Part shown: piece after piece, positions 44,701 to 53,294 of the stretch
Layout of the letters: each line of letters starts with the position of its first letter
Position numbering within the stretch: the first letter of the stretch is position 1
NCBI GenBank assembly: GCA_040221095.1
Contig: JAVJVP010000008.1
Coordinates: forward strand, 124,001-188,000
Length of the DNA stretch: 64,000 nucleotides
Direction: 5' to 3'
Source of the DNA: UBA1479 sp040221095
GTDB lineage: Bacteria; Pseudomonadota; Alphaproteobacteria; Rhodospirillales; Casp-alpha2
The notes under the pieces: model-generated
What the model was told of the DNA's origin: nothing
The model's input: the letters and a program-made list of their open reading frames with translations, nothing else
Databases searched by the model: none
Program-made: the position numbers and the translations under genes

Positions 44701-45450
44701 ATGGACGTGATCCTGTTGGAACGTATCGAAAAACTGGGCCAGATGGGCGATGTGGTTAAGGTCAAGGCCGGCTTTGCCCGCAATTACCTGCTGCCCCAGA
44801 AGAAGGCCCTGCGCGCGACCGATGACAACAAGCGCGTGTTCGAGGCCCAGAAGGCGCAGCTCGAAACCCAGAACCTGGAAACCCGCAAGGAAGCGGAAGG
44901 CGTCGCCGCCAAGATGGACGGCCAAAAGGTCGTCCTGATCCGTCAGGCCGGCGAAGCCGGTCAGCTGTACGGTTCGGTCAACGCCCGCGACGTCGCCGAA
45001 GCCCTGGACGGCGCCGGCTTCACCGTCGCCCGCCACCAGGTCGAACTGGCCCGCCCGATCAAGACCCTGGGCCTGCATGACGTGATCGTGCGCCTGCACC
45101 CGGAAGTCACGGTGACCATCACCGCCAACGTCGCCCGCACCCCGGACGAAGCCCAGGTCCAGTCCGACACCGGCGTGGCCCTTGTCGGCGATGACGCCAA
45201 GGAAGCCGCCGACATCGCGGCCGAAGCCGCCGAAGCCGTCGCCGCCCAGGCCGACGTCGTGTTCGAGGAAGACGTCGCCGGTGAGGTTGTCGCCGAAGCC
45301 GCCGAGGACGCCGCCGAAGAGGCCGAAGTCGCCGCCAAGAAAAAGGCCGATGCCGAAGCCCGCGCCATGGCAGCCGCCGCCGCCGCGGAAGCCGCCGCGG
45401 CTGCTGAAGCCGAAGGCGACGACGCCGACAAGGCCGACGAAGACAAGTAA
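44701..45450 (+). CDS. rplI: Ribosomal protein bL9 with long acidic Ala-rich tail
   Basis: 249 aa; the typical bL9 is about 150. Residues 1-150 hold the usual two domains (MDVILLERIEKLGQMGDVV, GFARNYLLPQKKAL, VRLHPEVTVTI). Residues 155-249 are dominated by Ala, Glu and Asp with few other side chains, plus a short Lys run. The tail is probably disordered and carries a strong negative charge. A strong terminator follows 33 bp later. Confidence 0.95.
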   Translation: MDVILLERIEKLGQMGDVVKVKAGFARNYLLPQKKALRATDDNKRVFEAQKAQLETQNLETRKEAEGVAAKMDGQKVVLIRQAGEAGQLYGSVNARDVAEALDGAGFTVARHQVELARPIKTLGLHDVIVRLHPEVTVTITANVARTPDEAQVQSDTGVALVGDDAKEAADIAAEAAEAVAAQADVVFEEDVAGEVVAEAAEDAAEEAEVAAKKKADAEARAMAAAAAAEAAAAAEAEGDDADKADEDK

Positions 45451-45483
45451 GCCTTTCCGCCCACCCGGCGGAACCGGTGAACG

Positions 45484-45512
45484 AAGGCGGCCCCCTTGGG
45501 GCCGCCTTTTTT
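45484..45512 (+). terminator. Rho-independent terminator after rplI
   Basis: GGCGGCCCC / GGGGCCGCC 9-bp stem with a CTT loop, followed by six T (45507-45512). Confidence 0.92.
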
Positions 45513-45680
45513 CATGCCCATGGATCGTTGATAATCACGGGCTCACAAAAAGGTCACCGCGACAACGGATTGACTCCGTCGGCAATTTTTAGAACAATTA
45601 TAAAGTCCCACGGTTGCTGTACATTTCGGGAAAATACCCAAGGGGTAAGAACGCGCATTCCTGCCCCGGGGGAGGTGGAA

Positions 45681-46925
45681 ATGCTGTTTGCGCATGTTCT
45701 TCGCCATATCGTCCAGATCGGCAGACTGACGGCCATCGATGCCCACGGACGTGAGCACGTCTTTTCCGGCTCACCCGGCGGCGATCTGACCATCCGGTTT
45801 CACGACCCGTCCCTCCATTGGAAACTGTTCTTCAACCCGGGCCTGTACCTGGGCGAAGCCTATATGGACGGCACCTTCACGGTCGAAGACGGCACCATCT
45901 TCGACTTCCTGGATTTCATCACCGCCAACATGGACAACAGCGGCGAACACCCGATGATGGCCTGGGTCGCCGCCGCCGACACCCTGTTCCGCCGCGTGCA
46001 GCAGTACAATCCGGCGTCGCGGGCGCGCAAGAATGTGGCCCACCATTACGACCTCAACGGACGGCTGTACGAACTGTTCCTGGATCGCGACCGTCAGTAT
46101 TCCTGCGCCTATTTCCAGACGCCGCAGGACAGCCTGGACACCGCGCAGTTGAACAAGAAGCGCCACCTGGCGGCCAAGCTGATGGTCGAGCCCGGCATGA
46201 AGGTGCTGGACATCGGCTGCGGCTGGGGCGGTCTGGGCATCTACCTGGCCGGCGAACTGGGAGCCCAGGTCACCGGCCTGACCCTGTCGACGGAACAGCT
46301 TGGCGTGGCCCGGGAGCGGGCGGCCAAGGCGGGCCTGTCCGACCGGGTCCAGTTCCACCTGCGCGACTACCGGGAACAGACGGGCACCTTCGACCGCATC
46401 GTGTCCGTCGGCATGTTCGAACACGTCGGCATCACCCATTATCTGGAATACTTCGAGACAGTGAGGAACCTTCTGACCAAGGACGGCGTGGCGCTGATCC
46501 ACACCATCGGACGCTCGGCGGTGCCCCGCGCGACCAACCCCTGGATCCGCAAGTACATCTTCCCCGGCGGCTATGTCCCGGCCCTGTCCGAGGTCATGCG
46601 CAGCGTCGAGCAGACGCGCCTGATCACCACGGACGTGGAGATCCTGCGCCTGCACTACGCCGAAACCTTGAAGCACTGGCGCAATCGATTCCAAAAGCGG
46701 CGCGACGACGCCAAGGCCCTCTATGACGAACGCTTCTGCCGCATGTGGGAATACTATCTGGCGGCCAGCGAGTGTTCGTTCCGAAATATGGACAACGTGG
46801 TGTTCCAGATCCAGTTGACCAAGAAACGCGACGTGCTGCCGCTGACCCGCGACTACATCAGCGAATGGGAAAAGCGGGCGAATCGCCGGCAAAAGGCATC
46901 AACCCGCGACGGCGCCGCCGCCTGA
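45681..46925 (+). CDS. cfa: Cyclopropane-fatty-acyl-phospholipid synthase
   Basis: 414 aa from the ATG after GGGGGAGGTGG. SAM-binding motif VLDIGCGWGGLGIYLAGEL (about residues 175-193) and VSVGMFEHVGITHYLEYF are typical of the CFAS family, and ARKNVAHHYDLNGRLYELFL is the conserved lead-in helix. Adds a methylene bridge from SAM to unsaturated acyl chains of phospholipids, usually in stationary phase or acid stress. It stands alone, with a 230 bp intergenic region after rplI that holds the terminator and probably its promoter, which is not resolved. Confidence 0.95.
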   Translation: MLFAHVLRHIVQIGRLTAIDAHGREHVFSGSPGGDLTIRFHDPSLHWKLFFNPGLYLGEAYMDGTFTVEDGTIFDFLDFITANMDNSGEHPMMAWVAAADTLFRRVQQYNPASRARKNVAHHYDLNGRLYELFLDRDRQYSCAYFQTPQDSLDTAQLNKKRHLAAKLMVEPGMKVLDIGCGWGGLGIYLAGELGAQVTGLTLSTEQLGVARERAAKAGLSDRVQFHLRDYREQTGTFDRIVSVGMFEHVGITHYLEYFETVRNLLTKDGVALIHTIGRSAVPRATNPWIRKYIFPGGYVPALSEVMRSVEQTRLITTDVEILRLHYAETLKHWRNRFQKRRDDAKALYDERFCRMWEYYLAASECSFRNMDNVVFQIQLTKKRDVLPLTRDYISEWEKRANRRQKASTRDGAAA

Positions 46926-46979
46926 CGCCATATTGCTCAAGACCGCGCCTGCTCCGGCTTTCGGGCCGCCGCCTTGAAT

Positions 46980-46988
46980 TTATCCACA
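46980..46988 (+). promoter_or_regulatory. Consensus DnaA box upstream of dnaB
   Basis: TTATCCACA is a perfect R1-type DnaA box, 106 bp before the dnaB start. A possible TTGAAT (46974-46979) with CATACT (46998-47003) promoter would place the box between -35 and -10, allowing DnaA to repress dnaB. Only one box is seen. Confidence 0.55.
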
Positions 46989-47093
46989 ATCCGTCCTCAT
47001 ACTCACATACCTACCGCCGGGTATGCGGTTTCATGCACACTGCGATTGCTTATTCCTCTCCCCGTCGCGCGGGCTTTGGATTACCACAGAGCC

Positions 47094-48674
47094 ATGAACA
47101 CGACCCTCACCGATCCCCCCGAAGACACCCTGTCGCACGCCGAAGATTCGTATCACGACAGCCCCCCCCACCATGGCGGTCCGGGCGGCAGTCATGATCA
47201 TGGCGCGGCGGCGGGGTTCCGCTCCATGCCCCACAATCTGGACGCGGAAAAGGCGCTGCTCGGCGCCCTTCTGGTCAACAATCGGGCGTATGAGCAGGTC
47301 GCCGAATTCCTGAAGGCGGAGCACTTCGCCGTTGAACAACACGCCAAGGTCTATCAGGCGGCGGAAAAGCTCATCGACCACGGCCAGATCGCCGACCCGG
47401 TGACCCTGAAGCGGTTTTTCGAGAACGAGAATTCCCTCTCGGAAATCGGTGGCCCGGCCTATCTGACCGATCTGGCGGCCAGCGCCGTGACCGTCATCAA
47501 TGCCCGCGAATACGGCCGCATCGTCTATGACCTGTACCTCAAGCGCGAACTGATCAACCTGGGCGAGGACGTGGTCAACGGCGCCTACGGCGGCGAGGTC
47601 GACGAGACGGCGACGGACCAGATCGAGCGCGCCGAACAGGCGCTCTACGATCTGGCCACCTCGGGCAACTACGAAGGCGGGTTCCAGGACTTCAAGTCGT
47701 CCGTCGTCGCCGCCATCAATTCCGCGGAACTGGCCCACAAGCGCGACGGTGGATTGGCGGGCGTGGCCACGGACTTCATCGACATGGACGCCCTGTTGGG
47801 CGGCCTGCACTCGTCGGACCTGGTCATCCTGGCCGGGCGGCCGTCCATGGGCAAAACCGCGCTGGCCACCAATATCGCCTTCAACGTGGCCTGGAACTAT
47901 TCCCGCACCAAGGGGGCGGAGGGGGCCGTGGTCGGCTTTTTCTCCCTGGAAATGTCGGCGGAACAGCTGGCCAGCCGTATCCTTTCGGAACAGGCGGAAA
48001 TCGGCTCCGACCGCATCCGCAAGGGCCTGCTGGAGAACGAGGAGTTCACCAAGCTGGTCAGCGCCTCGACCACCCTGCACGACATTCCGCTGTTCATCGA
48101 CGACACCCCGGCGCTGACGGTCAGTGCGCTTCGCACCCGCGCCCGGCGCCTGAAGCGCCGCCACAATCTGGGCCTGATCGTGATCGATTATCTTCAGTTG
48201 GTGTCCGGAAGCTCAAACAGCCGCAGCGACGGCCGCGTCCAGGAAGTGTCGGAAATCACCCGTGGCTTGAAGACCCTGGCCAAGGAACTGGAAGTTCCCG
48301 TTCTGGCCCTGTCGCAGTTGTCGCGAACGGTCGAACAGCGCGATCCGCCGCGTCCGCAGTTGGCCGACCTGCGTGAATCGGGCTCCATCGAACAGGACGC
48401 CGACGTGGTCATGTTCATCTACCGCGAAGAATATTACATGGAGCGCAAGAAGCCGTCGCGCCGCGCCGACGAGGACGACGGCAAGCTGGTCGAGCGCCTG
48501 GACCGCTGGGAAGGCGCTTTGCAGGACGTGCATCAGGTCGCCGAGGTGATCGTCGCCAAGCAGCGTCACGGCCCCATCGGCAACGTGCCCATGCACTTCA
48601 ACGGCGCCTTCACGCGGTTCGGTAACCTGTCGAAGGACCATCCCTACCGCCAGCGCTTCCATGGCGAAGACTGA
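47094..48674 (+). CDS. dnaB: Replicative DNA helicase
   Basis: 526 aa from MNTTLTDPPED. A His-rich N-terminal extension (HDSPPHHGGPGG, about 21-33) precedes the DnaB N-domain (PHNLDAEKALLGALLVN). Walker A is GRPSMGKTALA, and VIDYLQLVSG is the Walker B region. It unwinds DNA at the fork as a hexamer. The last 14 bp overlap the alr start, as in many Rhodospirillales. Confidence 0.97.
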   Translation: MNTTLTDPPEDTLSHAEDSYHDSPPHHGGPGGSHDHGAAAGFRSMPHNLDAEKALLGALLVNNRAYEQVAEFLKAEHFAVEQHAKVYQAAEKLIDHGQIADPVTLKRFFENENSLSEIGGPAYLTDLAASAVTVINAREYGRIVYDLYLKRELINLGEDVVNGAYGGEVDETATDQIERAEQALYDLATSGNYEGGFQDFKSSVVAAINSAELAHKRDGGLAGVATDFIDMDALLGGLHSSDLVILAGRPSMGKTALATNIAFNVAWNYSRTKGAEGAVVGFFSLEMSAEQLASRILSEQAEIGSDRIRKGLLENEEFTKLVSASTTLHDIPLFIDDTPALTVSALRTRARRLKRRHNLGLIVIDYLQLVSGSSNSRSDGRVQEVSEITRGLKTLAKELEVPVLALSQLSRTVEQRDPPRPQLADLRESGSIEQDADVVMFIYREEYYMERKKPSRRADEDDGKLVERLDRWEGALQDVHQVAEVIVAKQRHGPIGNVPMHFNGAFTRFGNLSKDHPYRQRFHGED

Positions 48675-49797
48675 CGAACAGCAATCCGGCGGCGTCGATG
48701 CGCGCCTGGCCGGCGCTGTATTGACCGTCGACCTGGCTGCCCTTCAGGCCAATTACCGGCTTATTTCCAGCCGGCTCACCGGCGGCGCCACGGCGTCGGC
48801 CGTGGTCAAGGCCGACGCCTATGGCACCGGCATCGGCCCGGCGGCCACGGCCCTGTGGGCGGCGGGGGCGCGCGACTTTTTCGTCGCCCATGCGGACGAG
48901 GGTGTCACCCTGCGCGGGCATCTGGCCGACGCCCGCATCCATGTCCTGAACGGCGCCCACGCGGGGGCCGAGGACGCGTTCCTGGAACACGGCCTGATCC
49001 CCGCCCTCAACTGCCTGGGCGACGTGGAGCGCTGGCGCGCGTTCTGCGCGCGGATCGGCAGGCCCCTGCCCTGCGTCCTGCATGTGGACACGGGCATGTG
49101 CCGCCTGGGCCTGGACCGGCGGGAATATGCCCGCGTGGCGGCCGACCCATCCTTGCTCGACGGCCTCGACATCCAAATCGTGATGAGCCATCTCGCCTCC
49201 GCCGACGAGGACAGCCCACAGAACGCGGAACAGCTTGCCCTGTTCCGCGACGCGCGGGCACACCTTGCCATGGGGCGGGCTTCGTTCGCCAATTCGTCGG
49301 GGGTGTTCCTGGGCCCCGATTATCACTTCGATCTGGCCCGCCCGGGGGTCGCCCTCTACGGCGTCAACCCGACCCCCGGCAGCCCCAATCCCATGTCGCA
49401 AGTCGTTCGTCTAAAAGCAAAAATCCTGCAGGTGCGGGACGTTGACAGTGCCGAGACCGTTGGCTACGGTGCCACTCACCGGATCGCGGGCCCTTCCCGC
49501 ATCGCGACCCTGCCCGTGGGTTATGCGGACGGCTATCTCCGTTCTCTCGGCAACCGGGCGACGGCGTTTATCGGGGACTACGAGGCGCCCCTTGTGGGAC
49601 GGGTATCCATGGATCTCATCACCATCGACGTGACGGCCGTGCCCGAGGCCCAATGCCGGCCCGGCATGACGGTCGACCTGATCGGCAAGCACCATACGGT
49701 CGACGATCTGGCGGCCCAGGCCGGGACCATCGGCTACGAAATCCTGACCTCGCTCGGCCGCCGCTACCACCGCGTCTACGCGGACGGCGCGGCCTAA
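48661..49797 (+). CDS. alr: Alanine racemase
   Basis: 378 aa. PLP Lys is K50 in VVKADAYGTG; the second catalytic Tyr is in VGYGATHRIAG about residue 268. Makes D-Ala for peptidoglycan. Translation begins inside the dnaB 3' end. Confidence 0.95.
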   Translation: MAKTDEQQSGGVDARLAGAVLTVDLAALQANYRLISSRLTGGATASAVVKADAYGTGIGPAATALWAAGARDFFVAHADEGVTLRGHLADARIHVLNGAHAGAEDAFLEHGLIPALNCLGDVERWRAFCARIGRPLPCVLHVDTGMCRLGLDRREYARVAADPSLLDGLDIQIVMSHLASADEDSPQNAEQLALFRDARAHLAMGRASFANSSGVFLGPDYHFDLARPGVALYGVNPTPGSPNPMSQVVRLKAKILQVRDVDSAETVGYGATHRIAGPSRIATLPVGYADGYLRSLGNRATAFIGDYEAPLVGRVSMDLITIDVTAVPEAQCRPGMTVDLIGKHHTVDDLAAQAGTIGYEILTSLGRRYHRVYADGAA

Positions 49798-49802
49798 CCA
49801 GG

Positions 49803-50576
49803 ATGAACCTACTGCAAGCAATCGGCCGAGTGTTCCTGGCCTTTCTTGGCGCCACGGGGCGGCTGATCATGTTCGCCCTCACCGCGGTCGCCCATTGCTT
49901 CCTGCCGCCCTATTACCCCCGCATCATGATCCGCCAGATGGTCGAAATCGGCTATTTCTCGCTGCCCGTGGTCGGCCTGACGGCGATCTTCGCCGGCATG
50001 GTGCTGGCCCTGCAAAGCTATACCGGCTTCGCCCGCTTCTCGGCCGAAGGGGCGATCGCCAACGTGGTGGTGCTGTCCGTGACCCGCGAACTGGCCCCCG
50101 TGCTGGGTGGCCTGATGATCGCCGGGCGCGTGGGGGCCTCCATGGCCGCCGAGATCGGCACCATGCGGGTGACCGAACAGATCGACGCCCTGACGACGCT
50201 GTCGACCAACGCCATCAAGTATCTGGTGGTGCCGCGCATCATCGCCGGCGTGGTCATGCTGCCGATCCTGATTTTCGTCGCCGACATCATCGGCGTGTTC
50301 GGCGGCTTTCTCGTGTCGGTCTACAAGCTGGGCTTCAATCCAGCCATCTACCTACAGAACACCTGGGATTTCCTGCAGCCGCTCGACGTCATTTCCGGTC
50401 TGGTGAAGGCGTCCGTGTTCGGCTTCCTGGTCGCCCTGATGGGCTGCTACCACGGCTATTATTCCAAGGGCGGGGCCCAGGGCGTGGGGGCGGCGACGAC
50501 CAATTCCGTGGTCTCGGCCTCGATCCTCATCCTCTGCTTCAACTATATCCTGACCGAAGCCTTCTTCGGGCTGTAA
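49803..50576 (+). CDS. mlaE: MlaE-family ABC transporter permease
   Basis: 257 aa from MNLLQAIGRVFLAFL. About five helices and the MlaE motifs GYFSLPVVGLTAIFAGMVLA, MAAEIGTMRVTEQIDALTT. Works with MlaF to move phospholipid between membranes. Starts 5 bp after alr and ends 10 bp before mlaF. Confidence 0.9.
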   Translation: MNLLQAIGRVFLAFLGATGRLIMFALTAVAHCFLPPYYPRIMIRQMVEIGYFSLPVVGLTAIFAGMVLALQSYTGFARFSAEGAIANVVVLSVTRELAPVLGGLMIAGRVGASMAAEIGTMRVTEQIDALTTLSTNAIKYLVVPRIIAGVVMLPILIFVADIIGVFGGFLVSVYKLGFNPAIYLQNTWDFLQPLDVISGLVKASVFGFLVALMGCYHGYYSKGGAQGVGAATTNSVVSASILILCFNYILTEAFFGL

Positions 50577-50586
50577 GGCGGGCACC

Positions 50587-51357
50587 ATGGCCGAGCCGAA
50601 AATCCAACTGCGCGGCGTGACCAAGGCCTTCGGGACGAAGAAGGTCCTGACCGGGGTCGACCTAGACGTGGCCAAGGGCGAAAGCGTGGTCATCATCGGC
50701 GGCTCGGGCACGGGCAAGTCGGTGACCCTGAAATGCATTCTCGGTCTGCTTCGGCCCGACGCGGGCTCCATCAAGATCGACGGCAAGGAGGTAACAGGGC
50801 TCTCGACCTCGGAACGGGATCAGGTCAACCGTCAGGTCGGCATGCTGTTTCAGGGCGGCGCCCTGTTCGATTCCCTGCCCGTGTGGGAAAATGTCGCCTT
50901 CGGCCTGCTGTCGCGCAAGCAATGCGGGCGCGAGGAAGCGCGTGAGATCGCCCTGAACAAGCTCGCCCTGGTCGGCCTCAAGCCGCATCTGGCCGACGCG
51001 GCGCCGTCGGACCTGTCCATTGGCATGCAGAAGCGCGTGGGCCTGGCCCGCGCCATCGCCACGGACCCGGAAATCATCTTCTTCGACGAGCCGACCACGG
51101 GCCTGGACCCGATCATGGCCGACATGATCAACGAACTGATCGTTCACGTGAACCGCGAGGTCGGCGCCACCGCGCTGTCGATCTCTCACGACATGGCCAG
51201 CGCCGGCAAGATCGGCGACCGCATCGCCATGCTGTATCAGGGCGGAATCGTCTGGGCCGGCGACCCGGATTCCGCCGCCGCCGCCGCCAACCCGATGGTC
51301 GACCAGTTCATCCACGGCCGCGTCGACGGGCCGATCAAGATGCAGGTGCGGGCCTGA
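50587..51357 (+). CDS. mlaF: ABC transporter ATP-binding protein, MlaF family
   Basis: 256 aa. Walker A GGSGTGKSVTLKC, signature LSIGMQKRVGLARA and Walker B EIIFFDEPTTGLDP. Pairs with MlaE in retrograde phospholipid transport. No mlaD gene follows; the next gene is an unrelated membrane-anchored protein, so MlaD must be elsewhere or absent. Confidence 0.92.
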   Translation: MAEPKIQLRGVTKAFGTKKVLTGVDLDVAKGESVVIIGGSGTGKSVTLKCILGLLRPDAGSIKIDGKEVTGLSTSERDQVNRQVGMLFQGGALFDSLPVWENVAFGLLSRKQCGREEAREIALNKLALVGLKPHLADAAPSDLSIGMQKRVGLARAIATDPEIIFFDEPTTGLDPIMADMINELIVHVNREVGATALSISHDMASAGKIGDRIAMLYQGGIVWAGDPDSAAAAANPMVDQFIHGRVDGPIKMQVRA

Positions 51358-51432
51358 AAATGCCCGCCCCCCAATTGCAGTCTTGGTGGATGCCTGACCT
51401 TGTTATGCGCATCACTCCTGAAAACCCATGTG

Positions 51433-52473
51433 ATGGAAATGGGTGACACAACCAAGCCGGCCTTTCCGCAAACGCCGGACGGAGTCACCGACTGGGAAAA
51501 AGTCTTCGAAGACCCGGATCAGGGTTTGGTCTCGGTGATCCGCACCGCCCAAACAGCGGATAATCTCCGCGCCTGCATGATGATCGTGATCCGGCAACTG
51601 TTCACCCGGGATGACGACGCGCTCCAGGTCGCGCAATTAACCCGGCAACTGGACGACCTGCTGGCCCAGTCCGCGGGCGCCGTCCCGTCGGATGCCGCGA
51701 TCGCCATGCTGCGCCAAATCAAGACCCAGCGGCAGGACTTGGCCCAGGCCTATCTCGCCGATAAAAGGAAAAAGAAACGCCGGAAAAACCGGCGCGGCGC
51801 CGCCGGTTCGGCATCCGCGAAAAACGCCGTCTACCTTCTTTTCAAGAACCCCAAATACTTCATCGGCCTGGGCCTTGTTCTGACGGTCCTGTTGGCGGGC
51901 GTCATCACGGTCCTCGTCATTGGCGGGCCGGACGGAACCCCGCACGCCTCCGATGACGGCGGGCGCGAAGGGCCGTCCACCGGGAACGACACCGCCCCCG
52001 TCGCCAAAGCGGATGCGGAGAGCAAAGACGCGCCAAAGGCCAAGCCGTCCCAGCAGGACATGCCCCTCCCCGAATTCACGCAACCAAGGCAAGCCGCCAC
52101 GCTGACGCCCGTGGCCATTGTTCTGCGTCACGTCACCCTTCCGCGCAGCCTTGGCAAATGGAAGCGCGGCCCGACCCACGTGATGCCCTTCATCTTCGTC
52201 AAGGACGAGGGCGATGTTTCGACCGTATGCCGGCAATTTCCCTATATCCTGAGCACCCTGAATGTGGAACTCAGCAAGGCGTTCCAGGATATCGACGTGT
52301 TCGACGAACAGGTTCTTGCGGGCGTCGCACGGCGTGTCGGCAGCATCCTGAACGCCAGGCTCGAAACCCCTTCGGTCACGCGCATTCTCCTGGCGGTCCC
52401 CATGAACTTAAAGGACTACCCGCCCGCAAAGTGCGGTCAGGCGTCGGACGCCTTTGGGAAGTATTTGAAATAG
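51433..52473 (+). CDS. Membrane-anchored protein of unknown function with periplasmic C-domain
   Basis: 346 aa if started at the ATG at 51433; a TTG at 51400 is an alternative. A soluble N-terminal region (about 1-115) ends in a very basic run (KRKKKRRKNRRG), then one transmembrane helix (about 142-162, LGLVLTVLLAGVITVLVIGG), an Asp/Gly/Pro-rich linker, and a C-terminal domain of about 130 residues with two Cys (VCRQFPYIL, AKCGQASDAF). The basic run before the helix fits cytoplasmic N-terminus topology. No family recognised. It starts an accessory block that splits mlaF from radA. Confidence 0.65.
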   Translation: MEMGDTTKPAFPQTPDGVTDWEKVFEDPDQGLVSVIRTAQTADNLRACMMIVIRQLFTRDDDALQVAQLTRQLDDLLAQSAGAVPSDAAIAMLRQIKTQRQDLAQAYLADKRKKKRRKNRRGAAGSASAKNAVYLLFKNPKYFIGLGLVLTVLLAGVITVLVIGGPDGTPHASDDGGREGPSTGNDTAPVAKADAESKDAPKAKPSQQDMPLPEFTQPRQAATLTPVAIVLRHVTLPRSLGKWKRGPTHVMPFIFVKDEGDVSTVCRQFPYILSTLNVELSKAFQDIDVFDEQVLAGVARRVGSILNARLETPSVTRILLAVPMNLKDYPPAKCGQASDAFGKYLK

Positions 52474-52501
52474 GTCCGTGCCGAGGCCGGAAGGCCCGCC
52501 C

Positions 52502-52772
52502 CTATCCGCCAACGTCCGGCGGCTGCTTCGCCAGTTCCGTCCGCGCCATGGATTCCAGGGCGACCAGTTCCACGGTCGCAAAGACCCACAACCGCGACGG
52601 CTCGATACTTTCATAGTCGTGGCGCAGTACCGAGCCGAAACTTCTCAGGTCCGGCAGGGCGAGATCAGGGTAGAGGCCGTCGTAATGCGGCCCGATCTTG
52701 CGCATGGCTGCGGATGCGCGCGATGTTCTCCAGGACATCGCTCAATCGGCTGCCGGGCCGTTCAGAAACCAC
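52502..52772 (-). pseudogene. HepT-family RNase toxin, broken by frameshift and internal deletion
   Basis: On the minus strand a GTG at 52772 (overlapping the MNT stop by 11 bp, with AGGCGGAGG upstream) opens a frame reading SERPGSRLSDVLENIARIRS, a good HepT N-terminus, but it stops at 52665. The C-terminal HepT half, with MRKIGPHYDGLYPDL and the RSFGSVLRHDYESI block that carries the family's R-x(4-6)-H-x-Y active site, lies in a different frame (52502-52738). Joining the two gives about 92 residues, roughly 25 fewer than usual for HepT, so part of the middle is deleted as well. The toxin is probably inactive. Confidence 0.75.
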
Positions 52773-53214
52773 GGACGACCTCCGCCTCGACCGACGGCCG
52801 CAGCATCGATTTCAGGGTTTCCCGCTGCACGACGTCAACGCCAATCCCGGGCAGTACGTGTTGGACGTTTTCTCTTATCGCGCCCACGGCGCGCAACAGA
52901 TCAAGCATGCCGCGTTTAGCATTCGGGTCCATTTCGATCAGCACATCCACGTCGCTGTCGGGGCGGTAATCGCCGCGCGCCGTGCTGCCGAACACGCCGG
53001 CGTGGGTGACGCCGAGGGCTTCCAAATTCGCCCGGTTGTCGCGCAACGTGCGCAGCACGATGGCGAGGCGATCCTGGCTCGCCATCATGCCGCGCGCGAA
53101 CCGACGCACCGCCGCCGCCTTGTCGCGCGGCACGGTCACGGTCACATCGACGAAGCCGTCTGCCTTTAGGCGGGCCCGGCGTTTGCGTTGACGTTCAGTG
53201 CTGGTGGTCGCCAT
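52762..53214 (-). CDS. MNT-type nucleotidyltransferase antitoxin with N-terminal DNA-binding-like extension
   Basis: 150 aa. Residues about 50-150 are a minimal nucleotidyltransferase: GSTARGD (76-82) and the metal-binding Asp pair in SDVD (87-90). Residues 1-45 form a basic extension (RQRKRRARLKADGFVDVTVTV) with a strand-helix-like pattern compatible with a ribbon-helix-helix domain. MNT proteins neutralise HepT by AMPylating its Tyr; here the HepT gene is broken downstream while the antitoxin frame is intact. Two identical palindromes upstream probably bind the extension for autoregulation. GAGAGGA precedes the ATG. Confidence 0.82.
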   Translation of the reverse strand: MATTSTERQRKRRARLKADGFVDVTVTVPRDKAAAVRRFARGMMASQDRLAIVLRTLRDNRANLEALGVTHAGVFGSTARGDYRPDSDVDVLIEMDPNAKRGMLDLLRAVGAIRENVQHVLPGIGVDVVQRETLKSMLRPSVEAEVVRGF

Positions 53215-53231
53215 GACCTATCCTCTCTGTC

Positions 53232-53243
53232 GTTACATGTAAC
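53232..53243. promoter_or_regulatory. Operator palindrome 1 of the MNT/HepT locus
   Basis: GTTACATGTAAC, a perfect 12-bp inverted repeat, starts 18 bp upstream of the MNT ATG. An identical copy lies at 53251-53262, with centres 19 bp apart, so both fall near the same face of the helix. Expected target of an autoregulating antitoxin. Confidence 0.7.
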
Positions 53244-53250
53244 ATAAACC

Positions 53251-53262
53251 GTTACATGTAAC
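53251..53262. promoter_or_regulatory. Operator palindrome 2 of the MNT/HepT locus
   Basis: Second perfect GTTACATGTAAC, separated from the first by 7 bp (ATAAACC). The pair occupies the 80 bp gap between MNT and the cupin gene, overlapping any MNT promoter. Confidence 0.7.
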
Positions 53263-53294
53263 AAGGATCTCCGCCGATGGCCCGGCGACAGATA

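Noticed and set aside
45560..45680. EcfG-type or sigma70 promoter for cfa
   Set aside because: Only partial matches (AGAAC with GGTT at 16 bp, or TTGACT with poor -10 spacing); not convincing enough to list.
52665..52738. HepT read through by programmed frameshifting
   Set aside because: No slippery run lies at the frame change and about 25 residues of the family fold are missing, so loss of function is simpler.
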